Origin: Heterodera schachtii
Lineage: Eukaryota > Nematoda > Chromadorea > Rhabditida > Heteroderidae
NCBI GenBank assembly: GCA_023374025.1
Contig: SIJG01000173.1
Location: 116,039-180,038, forward strand
Direction of reading: 5' to 3'
Length of the DNA stretch: 64,000 nt
In this document: piece after piece, positions 1 to 11,000 of the stretch
How positions within the stretch are numbered: position 1 is the first letter of the stretch
Layout of the letters: the number at the start of each line of letters is the position of its first letter
The notes under the pieces: generated by a model
The model's input: the letters and a program-made list of their open reading frames with translations, nothing else
The model's database searches: none
Told to the model about the DNA's origin: nothing
Position numbers and translations under genes: made by a program

Positions 1-3000
1 TGAATAAATAAAAATATTATAAAACATTATGAAACACAGATAATACTAAAATACAAGAATAAAATAAAAAATTTTTGCATTATAATTTGATTACCCAAGG
101 TAATAGTATTAAATTTATGAAAATACTTTTTTATAGGTTTTTCTTGTGAATTTTCGTAAATTGTAGCAAAATTTTTAAAGACAAAAAAGAGATTTTTAAT
201 TTTCGCCAAAATACCTTAGTATTGCAGTGATTTTGTAATTAAAAATTGATTTTTTCCATATTTTGGCAATTTTTCATTAAATAAAATATTTACCTCTGAA
301 AAATAAAAAATTAATTTTTATTGGTAAGAAATTTTTTGCTGTGGGCGTGTGCTAAATTTTAGGGGCACGAAATCAGTGACCGCGAAAAGATTGACATAAA
401 TCAAAACGTCAAATATTTTAAAATGAAAAATAATAAATAAAAATCCTGATCTTCCAAAAAATTTTGATATCACAACATTAAAATAAATCTCACCAAATTG
501 ATTTTAAACATAGTAATAAAATTATTTGACTTTCTACTTTAATTGCCCAGATTTGGTGTTTATAAAAAAATTGTTATAACTTATTTAAAATTTGTTTTAA
601 AAGCAAGTATTTGTAATTAAATAAATTTCACATTTGATTTTTATATTTTAATTTTTCTGTGAAGTACAATACATAATAAATATGTATATCAAAATTAAGA
701 TTTTTACCCTTTTATTCGGTAATTTTTTCTAATATATTCATATAAATACTATTTGATTGCTAATAATTTTTTTGTCTTTGCATTTTTATTGATTTTTTAT
801 TACTATTTTTTGTTTAAATTTAATCAATTTTATATAATTTTCTATGTGCTGTTTCAAATCTTTTTGCGTTTTTTATTATATCTTAAGGTAGACTATAGCT
901 AGATTTGTTTGATTAAATAAAATCTTCAAAAATTTTATAAATCTTTCTGTGTTTTATATTGATTCATTTTATATTTCCATAATATTTTTATAATAATTTT
1001 TCAATTTTTATATTAAAAATCGTACCTACTTATAGTTCTAAAGAACAAAAAACTTATTCATAGATTTAAACGTTTCATTATTATTAAGCAATGAAATAAA
1101 TATTAAGCATTTTCTTTGATTATTTAGTGTAATTAAATTATTCTAACGTCGTTGGAATTATGAATGTTTCTTTAAATGTCGAATGGTTCTTCTTCATTTT
1201 GAGTGATTGCAGTAATTAAAATTGTTATTTTAAAATTATTTTTTGATTTAAAGAATTTTAAAAAGATAACTTATTTTAAGATTGATTCTGTTGATTTCTA
1301 TTTAATTTACTTTTGAAAAAAATTTTTTATTACTTTTTTTGATTATAATTTTATTACTTTTTATATTTTTGTCCAAATTTTAGTATTCTCTCAACTTAGT
1401 CAAAAAATGAAATCTACTTGAAAATTAATTTATTCATTAAATGTATTTTCATTGATTTATTAAAATACAAATTTTTATGCTATATTTTTCTTTTAGCAGC
1501 CTTTTAGTTCAAGCTTTGCTTTTTAGTAATTTTTAACAAAATTGATTTAAACTTTTCATTTCGTCAATTATTAAATTGCGTCCACTTGAACCTCTCTCTA
1601 TTCTGCCAACTTTTATGTGGAGAACTAGTCATGATGAATCTTGTTGTATTCTTATTCTAAATGAAATAAATGTGCAAAATAATACTTGCTTATTTAATTA
1701 AAGAAAATCTCTAAGAATATAGAGAATATAAAAACAAAAAGATTGTGTAGTTTCATTATAGTTTAGATAATATCAATTTTGTATATTTTTGGATTTAATT
1801 TCGTATTAAGCATTTTCTCATTTTTTCTAATATGAATTGAATTTTTTTTTGTAAATCTTAATTAAAAAAATTTGTGAATTTAATTTTTAGCTTTTCATCA
1901 TGTTTATTTCCACTAATTGGTGAAGTAAATTAATTTCATAAATCTATTTTTTAGAATTTTAAGGTCGTAAATGAATACATATTTGTCGTATTATAAAATT
2001 AATTTATCTATAAATGCTTAAATATAGTAAATTCTATTTAAATGATAATTTATATTTAAAGAAATTTTAAGAAATAATTTCCACAATATTTATTTTTGTT
2101 CAAGTATTTTCTCATTCATTATTCATGCATTTCTTTTACAAAATTTTTATTTTTGTGATTATAAATAAACTTTTACCTATATTAAATAAAAAAATTATTA
2201 AAACATGTAGTATTTATGAGTTTAAATAACAAATTTACTTTGATTTTCAAGTATTCAATAAAAATTTTAAAAAATAAAGAAATAAATATTCAGAAAATTT
2301 TATTAGCATTTAACTGAAATTTTTCTTACTCGAATTAATTGCTCTTATATTTAAACAAAACAAATAAACGGAATTATTAAAAAATTATAAAATAAGATTT
2401 GATATATTAAATTTTATAAATAAATGTAATTATAAATAAATGATTCTTTTTTTAATAAAAAATTATGTATTGTATTGCAATAACATTTTTTATTATAATA
2501 AATTGAATAAATTGCTAATTTTGGCTTTATATTATGTGTTTATTTCATCAAATTTAACATGATAACCAGACCTGTTAGACTTCCGTAGATCAAAGCAGTC
2601 TTTATGTGTATTTTTTTGCTTTTTAATTAATTTAATGAATATTAAATGGTAGTTAATTGATTTAAACTAAAACATTTATTCATTAAGCTTTTCTTTTGCT
2701 TTTTTCTATAGATTTATTATAAAAATTAAAAATTTTCTATTTATTTTTATATAAAATTATTTTTTGTGTAATTTTCAAAATATATTTTTTAATAAAATTG
2801 CGTAATGTTAAATTTTTCCATTTCTCTCAATTTATTATTTAGGTTTTTGTTAAAGATTTTTTTTACTTTTCTTTAAAACACTTATTTTCATTATATTCTC
2901 ATTGTAAATTCAAATGCCACTCCTGATCATACTCCATTTAAAAATCATTAATTGATTAGGCGTTAATTTTTTTTAAATATTGAAAAAAATCTTACAAAAT

Positions 3001-4546
3001 ATAGCATTTAATTATTTTTAATTAATTATCATAACATAAAATTTCCACTTCCTAAATAAGGAATACTTTTTAATTTTCATGAATTTATTTTTAATTTCTT
3101 AATTTTGTTGGAACCATAATTAGATGCATTGTAAAATCAATTTAACTCCCAAATTAAAATTGAAAATGCACAAAAGATGTGTATTATGTTTTTTCTACCC
3201 AATTTTAATTTTAAAACTAATGGATTTTACCTTATATGTATTTTGGAGTTTCTTAATTATTTCTGTTTTTAATTGGTGAATATCACAAAACAATAGATAT
3301 AACAAAAACTTTTATAAAGTATCATTTTAATATTTATTTCAATATGAACATTTTTTATTGTTAATATTTATTTATTCAAAAAATTCATTAAATAAAACTT
3401 AAATATTAAAGTAAGATAAATAATCTTAAAAATTATAATTAAATAATGATTTTGGAAAGTAATTACATTAAAAAATTGAAAATAAGAAAAAATTTAACAG
3501 TGAAAATCATAAATAAAAAATATTTTTTTAAATTTATAATTATGATTGTATTATCATTCGAACGTATTTTTAAAGAAATTAAGTAAAAATATTTGCAAAA
3601 ATTCATTAAAATTAATAAATTTGTTTTGCAAAGTATACTTTAGATAACCTATTAAAAATGTATGTTTAAATTAATTACTAATTGAATAACAGAAATCAAT
3701 AAGAAAATAATTGGATTTATTCGCAAACTAGAAAAAAACTCAAGGTAAATATTATAATTTTTTATTAGATTAATATTTTATTTTCATTTAACATATAAAT
3801 TTATTGAAATTGTCGAAAAAAGAGAATATTATTTGTAAGGCCAAAAACAAAAATATTAATGCTAATGAAAGGATAAGCTTATATATATTGAATGTTATAA
3901 TAATTTATCATATTTGTTTAAATTCACATTAAAAAAGAGAAAAAACAAAATATTAAATTAAAAATAATTAATTTTTAAATAGTTTTTTTGTGTGCAAAAT
4001 AACTCATATTCTGGATTAAAAGTGAAAAAAAGAATTAAAATGTATTTTATTAGATTAAAAATCGAAAAAGTAATGTCAAAAGAAAAGGAAATTAAAAAAA
4101 ATTTGTTTAAAAATTCTTATAAATAAAATTTAACAAAATTCCATATAATTTTTATTACTTCAAAAATAGTAAATTCCTTATATTATTAAAAATTTGATAT
4201 CACTGATCGCCAACCAATCATTTTCAATGATAAAAATAATAATTAAAAAATAAAATAAAAAAGACTTTTTTTGACTCAGCTACTAAAAATTGGTGGACAG
4301 AGAAGGAGGATGCCGTTTTTCATCGCCAGAGAAAATTTGTGATAATTGGCATGATTTTAAACAGATTTTGCTAATTTATCCTTTTTTTGTCGAAAAATTC
4401 AAAGTGAACAATCTTAGTTAGTAATCAAACTCTAAATATGGCATTAAAAATAATGAATAAAAAATATTTCAAAAAATTAATAGTAAAAGTATTTAGCTTA
4501 GTTTCTTCTGCGTTCAAAAAAATGGCAAAAACAGTAATAATATCCC
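1..4546. other. AT-rich gene-free stretch
   Basis: The sequence is almost entirely A/T with stop codons dense in all frames. I see no gene, RNA gene or clear repeat boundary. The only locally less AT-rich pieces are near 340-400 and 4,264-4,380. The second can be read for about 30 codons on the plus strand but has no recognisable domain or splice context. The plus strand is mostly T-rich up to about 2.9 kb and A-rich from about 3.3 to 4.5 kb. Confidence 0.7.
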
Positions 4547-4554
4547 AAATAAAC
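4547..4554. repeat. Left target-site duplication of hAT-type element
   Basis: The octamer AAATAAAC directly precedes the terminal TAGGGTTGCTCC of the element. It is repeated exactly at 5642-5649 on the other side. An 8-bp duplication is the hallmark of hAT superfamily insertion. Confidence 0.88.
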
Positions 4555-4590
4555 TAGGGTTGCTCCCCGAGCCCTCGGGGGGCAAAATGT

Positions 4591-4639
4591 CGGGGGCCGG
4601 GGACCTCGGGGGACGACATGTCGGGGGTCGGGGCGGGGA
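4591..4639 (+). repeat. G-rich direct repeat, left copy
   Basis: This 49-bp segment matches 5527-5575 at 47 of 49 positions by eye, in the same orientation. The two copies lie inside opposite arms of the hAT-type element. They contain several runs of four or five G and the shared core GACATGTCGGGG. Confidence 0.88.
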
Positions 4640-5226
4640 GGAGCTTAATTGTCGGGGGTCGGGGACCCCGATCGGGGAATGACCAAATTTTATTTTAACC
4701 CAAAAAACCATTTTTTCTTTTTAAATGCTCGTAAATCTTCATTTTTTCATTTTAATCATCTGATTTCGTTAATGCCAGTAAGAGTGAAACCAAGCTGGCC
4801 TTTGTACCAGGACTTCCATTTGTTCTTATTTATAAGAATGTTCTGATTTTGGGGTAGCGTCTAAAATTATTCTGTTTCTTAAAAATGTTCATATTTTGAT
4901 ACTAAAATCTTATTTTTCGGGCTTGGTGTTAATTAAAGCCGTCGGGATCGGGACTCTCGCGAGATTTTTACGGGATTCCTTCTCGGGACTCCCGTCCCTG
5001 AAAATTTTGAACTCCCGATCCCGCCCCAGCTCCCGGAAATTTTACAAAAAAAACGGGAGTAAAAATGCACTGGTATTAATTCAGTTTTTTTTTGGCAAAA
5101 GCCTCATTTTGGGTCAAAAAGCCTCATTTTCTTCAAAAGACGTTTAAAATGTTCAAATGTGATATTTTTGATTGTCCATGACCAATTTGAGCAATTTTTT
5201 GCTAAAAATAAAGGATTTTATGGTCC

Positions 5227-5248
5227 GGCGGTGCCGATAGGCGCCGCC
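5227..5248 (+). repeat. GC hairpin motif with GATA loop, copy 1
   Basis: GGCGGTGCC, loop GATA, then GGCGCCGCC form a nine-pair stem with one G:T pair. The same motif recurs at 5445-5466 and, in inverted form, at 49612-49633, with a half copy at 56541-56549. In several copies it is followed by a run resembling GGAAAATTTTTAGAATT, so it is part of a short dispersed repeat rather than chance. Confidence 0.6.
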
Positions 5249-5444
5249 AGGGGAAAAATTAAGAATTTTGACGATGTTTTTAGCATATATTCATTAAAAA
5301 ACTCTTTATTTTGCGGTTTCCATGAGGCTAAAGCTTCAGATATGCGAACCCTGCTTAATTTTCTTAAAAAAATGGCTCAAAAATTGCAACAATTCGTCAT
5401 TTTTGGACAAAATCTGACAAAAAATTTGGAGTTTTGGGGGGGCC

Positions 5445-5466
5445 GGCGGTGCCGATAGGTGCCGCC
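5445..5466 (+). repeat. GC hairpin motif with GATA loop, copy 2
   Basis: GGCGGTGCC, loop GATA, then GGTGCCGCC. The two changed pairs become G:T wobbles, so the fold is kept. It lies at the inner edge of the right arm of the hAT-type element. Confidence 0.6.
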
Positions 5467-5526
5467 GAAAAGTTTTTTGAACCCCAATTCCCCGAATTAG
5501 GGTCGGGGAGTCGGGGGGTAAAAATT

Positions 5527-5575
5527 CGGGGGCCGGGGACCTCGGGGAGCGACATGTCGGGGGTCGGGGCGGGGA
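5527..5575 (+). repeat. G-rich direct repeat, right copy
   Basis: This is the partner of 4591-4639. The near-identity of two direct copies in one element suggests either a duplication within the element or nesting of related short elements. Confidence 0.88.
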
Positions 5576-5641
5576 ATAGGCCCAAAAAAGTCGGGGATCG
5601 GGGTCGGGGACCGGGGAGCTCGGGGACGGGGAGCAACCCTA

Positions 5642-5649
5642 AAATAAAC
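5642..5649. repeat. Right target-site duplication of hAT-type element
   Basis: This is an exact copy of AAATAAAC at 4547-4554, directly after the terminal CAACCCTA. Confidence 0.88.
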
Positions 5650-5699
5650 CATGATGGTTCTTAAATACAAATATGAAAAATTTTATAGATTAAGATATT

Positions 5700-6682
5700 T
5701 TAAAACAGAAACATAGTGAAACCGGCAAAATTTATCACCAATTTTCCAGCAAATTGATTGACAGTTTGAGGCACCGGTCGCTTTCGGTTGACCAGCACGT
5801 ACGGCTTGAGTTTTTGGCCGTTGTTTCGAGCTGTGAGGCACACTGTCACCCGCATTTTGTCATGTCCTGTGGTCGCAACTGTCACCTAATTTGTTAGAAT
5901 AGCTTCATTTTTTCAGAAAAAACATACATCCTTTGCGCCTTTCTTGTCTATGCATCGGTTGTCCGGGCAATCGAACCAAACGGCCGTCTCGTCCATTACG
6001 AAGATGCCGCCGGGAAAGTTTTTCATCGCCTTGCGTCTTTGTTCAACAAAACTGATGAATTTGGCCACCACTTCCGCATAATTGGACGGCGGTTTCTGAC
6101 AAACCGATGTCTTTTTACGCAGCACGAAATTGTGCCTCCTCAGAAATTTTTGCAGCCATCCGAGTGATGCCTGAGGAAAAATCTTTTTTTTGTAGCATCT
6201 ATCAGTTTTCTCACTTTGGTGTCAGTGTCCGTGAACAGCGCAGCCGCCCTCTGTCGAATGATGTTCCTTGACACAGGCTGTTTATTTTTTCGTCTTTCGG
6301 TGATCCATTCGGCCAGTTCAGTGTCGATGTCCGGACGGAGAACTGGGCGACCTGCTCCTTTGAACTTCCTTGCTGCTGAATGTATGGAGTTCGTTCGCGC
6401 CCATTCGACAGCCTCCAGTTTTTTCATCGCATCGTTGTTCCTGTGGCGCTTCTTGTCTTTCACTGGCATTTCTTCGTTCTCTTTGTTTTGCGGTTCGCGT
6501 TCATCATTTTCTGAACCTTCTACTATCGGTGCATTTCCTTCCTCATTTACGCAGTTGTGGCACACGACTTTTCCGCCGAATCCTTCATTTTCAACGCCAC
6601 CAGAATCGACACAAAATGTATGGCACGGCAATTTACAAACGGAACAGCTGTGGCTTCCTCCGTAAATTGCTTTACAAACGCA
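5700..6682 (-). pseudogene. Truncated pogo/CENP-B-type transposase relic with two short introns
   Basis: A DNA transposase of the pogo/Tc5 group (CENP-B-like DNA-binding domain plus DDE_1 domain). Three blocks are open on the minus strand: 6682-6215, 6170-5928 and 5885-5700. They join in frame across a 44-bp intron (GTGAGA...CCTCAG, 6171-6214) and a 42-bp intron (GTATGT...AATTAG with CTAAC, 5886-5927). Block 1 starts with a Cys/His cluster (CSVCKLPCHTFC, later VCHNC), then an acidic linker. A helix-turn-helix follows (GAGRPVLRPDIDTELAEWI) and VSRNIIRQRAA. Block 2 has SLGWLQKFLRRHNF and the first catalytic Asp in IFVMDETAVWFD. Block 3 has TVATTGHDKMRVTV. The usual residues between ARKFK and GAGRPV are missing, and similarity stops after KLVINFAG, so the later catalytic acidic residues are absent. 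The first ATG in frame is at 6631, but the frame is open to 6682. It is likely inactive. The hAT-type element lies just downstream. Confidence 0.82.
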
Positions 6683-6744
6683 TCAAAACGATTGCATTGA
6701 AAAAAATTCAAAATTTCTGAAACGCAAAATATCATATTCATATT

Positions 6745-6950
6745 TCAATATTTTTGGGGCTTTTATTAATTTCTTTGTAAATATTTTGGCATTTTCGAAT
6801 TTTTCATGTAAAATGTCAGAAACTTTTTAACAAAAATGCAATAAAAATGCTTTTCTATTGACGCGAGGACATTTTTTGGAGAAATGTTCAAAATAAATTT
6901 AAAAAATTTTCCACTAAAAAAATCTGTCGAAAAATAATCTCCCTATCTCC
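6745..6950. repeat. Dispersed AT-rich repeat, related to 13.86-14.06 kb
   Basis: The stretch shares an ordered series of words with 13,862-14,060: TTTGGTATTTTTGAATTT-like, a run with CAGAAA, then TTGACGCGA followed by a short GC patch. It is a decayed copy of a dispersed repeat just upstream of the transposase relic and may be the relic's own non-coding 5' part. Confidence 0.45.
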
Positions 6951-7003
6951 ATTAGTCTGACCGTCTCTAATAATCTACCCCTTTCTGAGGGGGTTGAAAC
7001 ATA

Positions 7004-7042
7004 ATATACCCGGGCATATAAAAAGAGCAAATACGGTATATT
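7004..7042 (-). repeat. Possible terminal repeat of the pogo-like element
   Basis: Read on the minus strand, this begins TATACCGTATTTGCTC and continues to TATGCCCGGGTATA. It lies upstream of the transposase and is unusually GC-rich for its surroundings. The CGTATTTGC-type start resembles termini of some pogo-group elements, and the sequence begins at a TA. No matching copy is visible on the other side, as expected if that end was lost. Confidence 0.3.
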
Positions 7043-7721
7043 AGTTTTTTATGAATTTTGCGTCTGAAATTTGTTATCAAAAGAAGTTAATTTTTGAAAG
7101 TAAAAATACAAAATATTTAGGCTTTTAATATCTAATTATCCTAAATTTATGATTACCGAAATTAAAAATTCAATTTTAAATTAATAATTCTTTTTAAAAT
7201 TTCAATCATAGCCCGATGTTGGCCAACAACCAAAAATCATTCAAAAAATATATTTAAAAATAGGCATTAATAAACAATTAATCAATCTGTTTAAACAATT
7301 CAAAACAACATTAAATTTTTGCGCCGCTAAAATAGAGAAAGAAAATCTCGCACATCCATACGAGAAGTAATAAAATTTTTAAATATTCTCCTGGAAATTT
7401 AAATCAATATTATTTTAAATAAAAAATTTTAATTTGCATATAAATACTTAAAAAATTTAATTTTATCTTATAATGCTAAAAACCAAGTAAATAAAATATA
7501 ATTTTCAAGAATAGATAAAGCAAATAAAATTAAAAATTAAATTTAAAACAATTCGAGAATGTGAAAAATCAATTTATTAATAAAGATAATGCAATAGAAA
7601 AATAAGAATAATTAAACAAAATACATTTAGAATAACAAAAATTATATAAATGAAAAAAAATTAGTCTGAAGCAATTGACTGAAATAATATATTAAACTAA
7701 TTAAAAACAAATGGTAATAAA

Positions 7722-8095
7722 TAGGGACTCCATTTTTAGGCACAAAAAATCGCGAAATAGGCACCTAAAAAGACAGAAAAAAACCGCAAAATAGACACTA
7801 AATAGGCACAAAAATCCTCAAATAGGCAAAAATAGGCAAATAAAAATTTTTATTAACGCTTTTTAGGTACAAAACACATATTGTTAAATATTTTAAAGTT
7901 TTTTTTCGAAAAAACAAATTTGAAAACCAAAAAATTTTAAAAAAAAAAATATTAAATTTTTGGATCAATTTTGGGAAAAATTTTCAATTCTTAGTAGTAT
8001 AATTTCTGAAAATTTTCGGACCATTTCTTAGTGGTTGTATTTTTCGTTTTTATTGCATTTTTGTTAAGGATTTTTTCAAAAATCCTAAATGAATA
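7722..8095. repeat. AGGCAC-family repeat, truncated copy
   Basis: Starts TAGGGACTCCATTTTTAGGC, then shows repeated 'aggcac/aggcaa' words, TTTTTATTAACGCTTTTTAG, and an ACCATTTCTTAG-type tail. The same order of words is found at 14,400-14,790 and, inverted, at 49,430-49,891. The TAGGGACTCC start is like a hAT-type terminus, but I find no second terminus or duplication. Confidence 0.55.
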
Positions 8096-11000
8096 TTAAA
8101 TTTGTTTTTTATGCTTTTATTTTTAATAATTATTTTGCATTTGTTAATTAATATAATTTTATCGTTCAATTTTGAAGTAATTAATCCTTTATTTTAATTT
8201 TTAAATATCATTATTAAAGATATTTTTCATATATTTATCTTATGATTAAAGCTATTAAAGAAATTTTTTTTACAAATATTACCAAAATTAGTTAAATAAT
8301 AAAAACAGAATAAAATATACCAGAATATTTATCATATTAATATAATTTATGTTTAAATATATAATGGTATCCCGTATAAAATTATAAAATGAATAAATTC
8401 ATATAATACAAATATAAATAATGTAAAATATTAGATAAAACAAAAATTATATTTAGTTTTTTATATATTTATCATTTTGTGAAAAATCACACATATAAAA
8501 AAATTAATAATTTAAATAATTGCTAAAATATAATTACAATTGAATTATAAAAAAGTCAAACATAATTATTAATAAAAGAAAGAAAAAAATTAATTGAAAG
8601 GAAGGAGCTTCTTCAAAAACGAACAGGTTTTTGCATCATGAGAACAAAAAATAATAATTATTTGAAAAAATTTATTTTTTTTTAATTTTAACAAAACACA
8701 AGCATGATTCAAAATAATTACCTTTATTATCGATAACATGTTTATTACTTTGGTTTAAGATTATCAAATTTTCATATTTTATATTAATTAATTTTTTGTT
8801 CCTAATTATTTTTATTAATAAAAGCTATTTTTATTTTTATTCATAGAAATTTTAAAAAATTGTATTTTAAATAAAAATTTAATATTGATTTATAAAATTA
8901 TTTAAAGAATAAAAAAATTATTTTCTATTACAATTGGAAGTAAATTTTCATTTACATTCATAATAGAATTTAATAAAAATATAAATTAGATCACCCTATT
9001 TTTCTTGTTCCGGCGACTCTACTTAGGGAATTGTTGTTGGAGCCAATATTAGTTTTTAATGCTTTAGGCTATTTAAAAAAAAATTCTATTTAATTTAAAC
9101 GATTTTAGTATTGTTTGTTTTTAAATAAATGTTATTAAATTTTCTTCGAGATTATTTATGGGCCTTTGCGAATTTCTGAAAGAAAAAGAATAAAAATTTA
9201 ATAAAAATAAAGTTTAAAAATATCCTTCACAATACACATCATTCTTAATATTTTTATAAAAAAATCTTTTAAAAATTAAATATTCACAAATAATTTTATT
9301 AATAAAATTTTAAAATTTAAATAATTAAGAAATAAATTGCAATATTTTAAAATTAATAAATGAGTGAATTTATTAACAATTGTTAAGTGCATAAAATTTT
9401 TCCACTCAAAAACCATGTGCTCCCTCTTTGGTCCCGAGTTGAAAAACCGATTTTGTTTTGTAAATTTTTTTAAATGTGGTGAAAATAAGAAATAATTTTT
9501 TTAAATAAAATTATTATTAATCATATTTGTTATATTTTAAAATAAAACCAAAATAACACGTAAAAACGAAACAATTGAATTAATTAAAACTTAAGAATTT
9601 TATTTTATTCTATCTTTTTTTAAATTATAGAATAATTCTTCAAGCATAACTTCTGCTGTTTTAATAATTTGTAATATGTTAAACATTTCATTTGTTTAAG
9701 CATAATATATAATTTTACATATTTTTTTATTTTGTTTATATGGAGAATTTGTACTTGTCATTTTTTTGTAAATTTATCAATTTCTTAAAAAGAGACACAT
9801 TTATTAAAAAGTATTTTATTAATAATATATAAGATATAAAATTATTTTTTCTTAAATAAATATTTATTAGTATTTGTTGTGCTGCTTTATTTTTGTGTTT
9901 TTCCGCATTATTATTAATTTCAATTCTCTTCTGCGCATGGCATACCTGGTTTAGTATTTGATGTATTTTATGTGCGTGGCGTATGTTTTATTTTTTCTCT
10001 ATTTACTTAGTGATTTTATTAAATTTTATTTTAAACAAATCTGGGTTCCTTTTTTTGCATTGTGTTTTATATAATTAGTTAGAATTTTAATGAACTGATT
10101 TTTAAATAAGAATCGGTAATTATACTTATATAAGCGAATGATGCCAAATTTTTTAATTAAAAACTAAGAATATAAATATTTGTTTGTCATTTGTAAAAAG
10201 TCTTAAAATATAAGCAATTCATTACAAAAATTGTAAGAATTAATAAAAAGATTGTTTCAAAATTATTATAATTGTTAGTATTTAATTTATTTGTTAATAC
10301 TTCTTTTGTAATTTTATTAATTCAAATTGCATAAAAATAAAAAATCAATATTTTTGTGACTTTCTTTTAATATTATTCATTTTTCAAAGATACATATTGT
10401 AAAAATTATAATAAATTATTAACTATAATAAAAATTAATAATATGATTTTATTTTCTTTTTTATTTTTTCATTTAACGTTACAAATAAACTATGCTTAAT
10501 TTAAGGCTTTGAATTTAGAAAAAACAAGAATATTAAATTAAGCTATTTTATTGAAGAGTAAAAAAGCTATAAAAAGAAAAAATCCAAAATAAAATAAATA
10601 TAAAAAAGAAAATTGCAAAAAATATAAATGGTTTTATATTAATTTAATTAACTGTTCAAATTGTATCAATAAAATTTTCATGTTGGTTAACTTCAAATTT
10701 ATAACATTTTTAAGTGATTGACTGCCAGTGTAAATGAGGCAATAATATATCGAATTTATTTATTATTTTTAATTATTATTGTCTCTAATATTTTACAATT
10801 ATGATTTAATATTATTACACAGAACGAGGAATGCTATTTAAATGAAAATAAATACGTAATTTTTATCAAAAATGTAACCGATCGTGTGACACAATAGCTA
10901 ATTCGTCACGACACCAAGAGAAAAAGACATTTTAAATAAAAAAAGAACATTTTTTGGAAAATTAGCATTTATTTTTTTACTTATGAAAAATATATAATCA

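Larger units (their letters stand above)
4555..5641. mobile_element. Non-autonomous hAT-type element with G-rich arms
   Basis: This 1,087-bp insertion begins TAGGGTTGCTCCCCG and ends with the inverted complement CGGGGAGCAACCCTA. It is flanked by a perfect 8-bp duplication. Terminal repeats starting TAGGG with 8-bp duplications are typical of hAT elements. No transposase is encoded, and open frames inside are by-products of the low-complexity arms. Both arms are built of G-runs separated by two to five bases on the plus strand (for example 5592-5636), so they can form G-quadruplexes. A 49-bp segment is directly repeated between the arms. The centre (4,680-5,430) is ordinary AT-rich sequence that holds a further GC-rich patch at 4,940-5,040 and a hairpin motif. 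It inserted right beside the transposase relic, but its superfamily is different from that relic. Superfamily assignment rests on termini and duplication length only. Confidence 0.85.

Noticed and set aside
86..103. Sequence resembling nematode spliced leader SL1 (TTTGATTACCCAAGG)
   Set aside because: Only part matches, the following donor and snRNA body are absent, and one such word in AT-rich DNA is likely chance.
4514..5664. Proline- and glycine-rich open frames in the hAT-type element
   Set aside because: They are produced by the G-run arms and are open on both strands.
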